Source: CAZSBB01 sp964605235 | GTDB taxonomy: Bacteria > Planctomycetota > Phycisphaerae > Phycisphaerales > Phycisphaeraceae | Assembly (NCBI GenBank): GCA_964605235.1 | Contig: CAZSBB010000066.1 | Location: forward strand, 1-15,118 | DNA length: 15,118 nucleotides | Reading direction: 5' to 3' | In this document: in pieces, positions 13,814-15,118 of the stretch | Position numbering within the stretch: the first letter of the stretch is position 1 | Layout: each line of letters starts with the position of its first letter | Position numbers and translations under genes: made by a program | Notes under the pieces: model-generated | The model's input: the letters and a program-made list of their open reading frames with translations, nothing else | Told to the model about the DNA's origin: nothing | Databases searched by the model: none

Positions 13814-14812
13814 CTATTCCTTGACCAGGTCGAGCCCCACAATCTCCGCGACCGACTGCACGGGCAGCGACTCGGTCAATTCAATACGGACTTGGTGTCC
13901 CTGCGAATCGGTTTCCACCAGGAACCGTCCCAGTTCCTGATCCAGATGAAATTGCGCCACCTGGGTCATAGCCGAACCCTTGTTCGTCAACGGCATCACC
14001 GACAACAAGGACGACAAGGATGATATCTGGTAGGAAAACGACAAGTCATGTTTTCGCGTCTTGGGAGACGACTGCCGAACTGCCTGATACGCTACCATCG
14101 CAGAATCGCCTTGAACATTGAGCACCCACCGCAGGTCGAACAGCTTGCCGTTGCCGTATTGGTCCAAGAGGGAACACAGTTGGTCGCGCAAATGCGCGGC
14201 AGATGCCGGACCGGGCAACTCGCAACGGACCAGCTTGGGATTCTCGCCGCGAATTCCACCGTACGACAGAAACAGATCCCCCCCGGTGGCGTGCGCCACA
14301 AACACGTTGCCCGCGTCTTCGGTGACTGTCAGCGGCCACAACGACTGTGCAGCCAGACCGCGGTAGAACAGGCTCAATGTGGCCCGATCCTTAGCGGCAC
14401 CCGACGGCGTGGCCTTATGCCCCAGATAGGCACGCCCAAGTTTGATACCACCCTGCCACTCGTCAGAGTCGCGCTGCGACTGGGTGGAGCCTTTCCGCTC
14501 ATAGCCGATCAACACCCCTATCGATGCTTGCTTGCCCCACGCAGTTTCGGCCACTGTGAGATAGCTCAACAGTGCATTCAAGGCGTCCGGCTGCGAAGCC
14601 AGTCTGCCGATCAGAAAAAAGCCCGTAAACGTGACTTCACTGGGAGCAGGCAACTCGGGCAAGCACGCCCCAAACTCCCCTTCGCCTTCGTGCTGATCCA
14701 TCGCCAGCGTAGGTATCCACTTGGTTACTCGCTGCTGCGCACCGTCCGCGCTGGCAGCGATCACATCCAGCGAGTGTCGATCTTGTGTCACGAACACATA
14801 GTCAAATCCCAT
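13814..14812 (-). CDS. Hypothetical protein (332 aa) flanked by RAYT-tail repeats
   Basis: I do not recognise this protein. The ATG at 14812 is chosen over a GTG at 14833 because AGGAGG (minus strand, 14826-14821) sits eight bases before it, an excellent Shine-Dalgarno. The product has no signal peptide or membrane span and starts MGFDYVFVTQDRHSLDV. It reads as a mixed alpha/beta soluble protein: a beta-rich middle (SIGVLIGYERKGS, then LFLSYGGIRGE), a Trp-containing strand (FDLRWVLNVQG) and an acidic end (VAEIVGLDLVKE). No catalytic motif stands out. It lies between direct copies of the RAYT-tail repeat and near an Rhs remnant, so it may be accessory cargo, an adaptor for a secreted toxin, or an unrelated gene. 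Function unknown. Confidence 0.7.
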   Translation of the reverse strand: MGFDYVFVTQDRHSLDVIAASADGAQQRVTKWIPTLAMDQHEGEGEFGACLPELPAPSEVTFTGFFLIGRLASQPDALNALLSYLTVAETAWGKQASIGVLIGYERKGSTQSQRDSDEWQGGIKLGRAYLGHKATPSGAAKDRATLSLFYRGLAAQSLWPLTVTEDAGNVFVAHATGGDLFLSYGGIRGENPKLVRCELPGPASAAHLRDQLCSLLDQYGNGKLFDLRWVLNVQGDSAMVAYQAVRQSSPKTRKHDLSFSYQISSLSSLLSVMPLTNKGSAMTQVAQFHLDQELGRFLVETDSQGHQVRIELTESLPVQSVAEIVGLDLVKE

Positions 14813-14890
14813 CGATTCAACCTCCTGGCCCACAGTAGGGCACGTCGTATCGGCCTCAACGCAATGGAATAGGAACCACCTGGGAATGAA

Positions 14891-14928
14891 ATGGGGTCAG
14901 AAAAAGGGGTCACCTTTCATTATCGACG
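14891..14928. repeat. RAYT-tail repeat overlapping the transposase stop codon
   Basis: ATGGGGTCAGAAAAAGGGGT followed by CACCTTTCATTATCGACG. GGGGTCA occurs twice in tandem here. The second part is shared with both units at 13640-13699 and includes the TGA (minus strand, 14912-14910) that ends the transposase. Confidence 0.75.
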
Positions 14929-15118
14929 CTCTCCGCCTTCCGGGGCCGGCCGCGGGGGGCCAGCGTCGGGTGCAAGCCCAGCCGGTCGGCCACCTGTCGC
15001 GTCCAACGCTCGCTGCCATAGGGTCGACCACGCTGGACGCTCTGACGCAGCGCCGACAGTTCCGCCGCCGTCTCCGCCTGGTTCACGCGGCGCAGCCACT
15101 GCCCCGGCCGATCCACCG
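14910..15118 (-). CDS. REP-associated tyrosine transposase (RAYT), C-terminal part, cut by the window edge
   Basis: About 69 codons of the 3' end are present; the gene continues to the right beyond the window. The visible residues, DRPGQWLRRVNQAETAAEL, then LRQSVQRGRPYGS, WTRQVADRLGL and TLAPRGRPRK, match the characteristic C-terminus of the Y1-type transposases associated with REP elements. These cut and rejoin single-stranded DNA at REP-like hairpins through one catalytic Tyr. The HUH and Tyr motifs would lie outside the window, so activity cannot be judged. The GTG at 15116 is an internal Val, not a start. The stop codon lies inside a repeat that recurs 1.2 kb away. Confidence 0.85.
   Translation of the reverse strand, partial: VDRPGQWLRRVNQAETAAELSALRQSVQRGRPYGSERWTRQVADRLGLHPTLAPRGRPRKAESVDNER

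Overview
The window is GC-rich bacterial DNA (roughly two-thirds G+C by eye). Several features together suggest a Planctomycetota-type bacterium, possibly Phycisphaerae-like: palindromic intergenic repeats, a REP-associated tyrosine transposase (RAYT) tail with its usual flanking repeats, a planctomycete-style secreted S8 peptidase, and an acetyl-CoA hydrolase/transferase fused to a GNAT domain. The assignment comes from family and repeat resemblance only; there is no rRNA, tRNA or other marker gene in the window.

Layout. Positions 1-1500 are mostly repeat-filled intergenic DNA around one small acidic protein gene (872-1057, minus). A three-gene minus-strand operon follows (6830 down to 1502): a large secreted protein of unknown function, a GT4 glycosyltransferase, and a secreted subtilisin-like peptidase whose start overlaps the glycosyltransferase stop (ATGA). 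Positions 6831-7560 hold palindromic repeats and no convincing gene. Two small hypothetical genes follow: 7562-7756 (minus) and 8056-8364 (plus). The plus strand then carries an HD-GYP cyclic-di-GMP phosphodiesterase-like protein (8544-9749), the CoA-transferase/GNAT fusion (9857-11788) with a clear sigma70-like promoter and dyad upstream, and a HAD phosphatase (12065-12832). A G-rich heptamer array, an 81-bp palindrome and a 13-bp tandem repeat lie between the last two.

The right end (12860-15118, all minus strand) is an accessory region. It holds the 3' tail of a RAYT transposase cut by the window edge, an unrecognised 332-aa protein flanked by copies of the RAYT-tail repeat, an AT-rich small membrane protein, and directly after its stop codon an in-frame, start-less Rhs/YD-repeat fragment. 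This looks like the eroded remains of a polymorphic toxin (Rhs) locus with a displaced core fragment and a candidate orphan immunity protein. The 332-aa gene may be cargo or a bystander between RAYT-linked repeats.

The left operon points to envelope or extracellular work (secreted helical protein, sugar transfer, proteolysis). The central plus-strand genes are signalling and metabolic housekeeping-type genes with no obvious shared pathway. No CRISPR array, tRNA or rRNA was seen.
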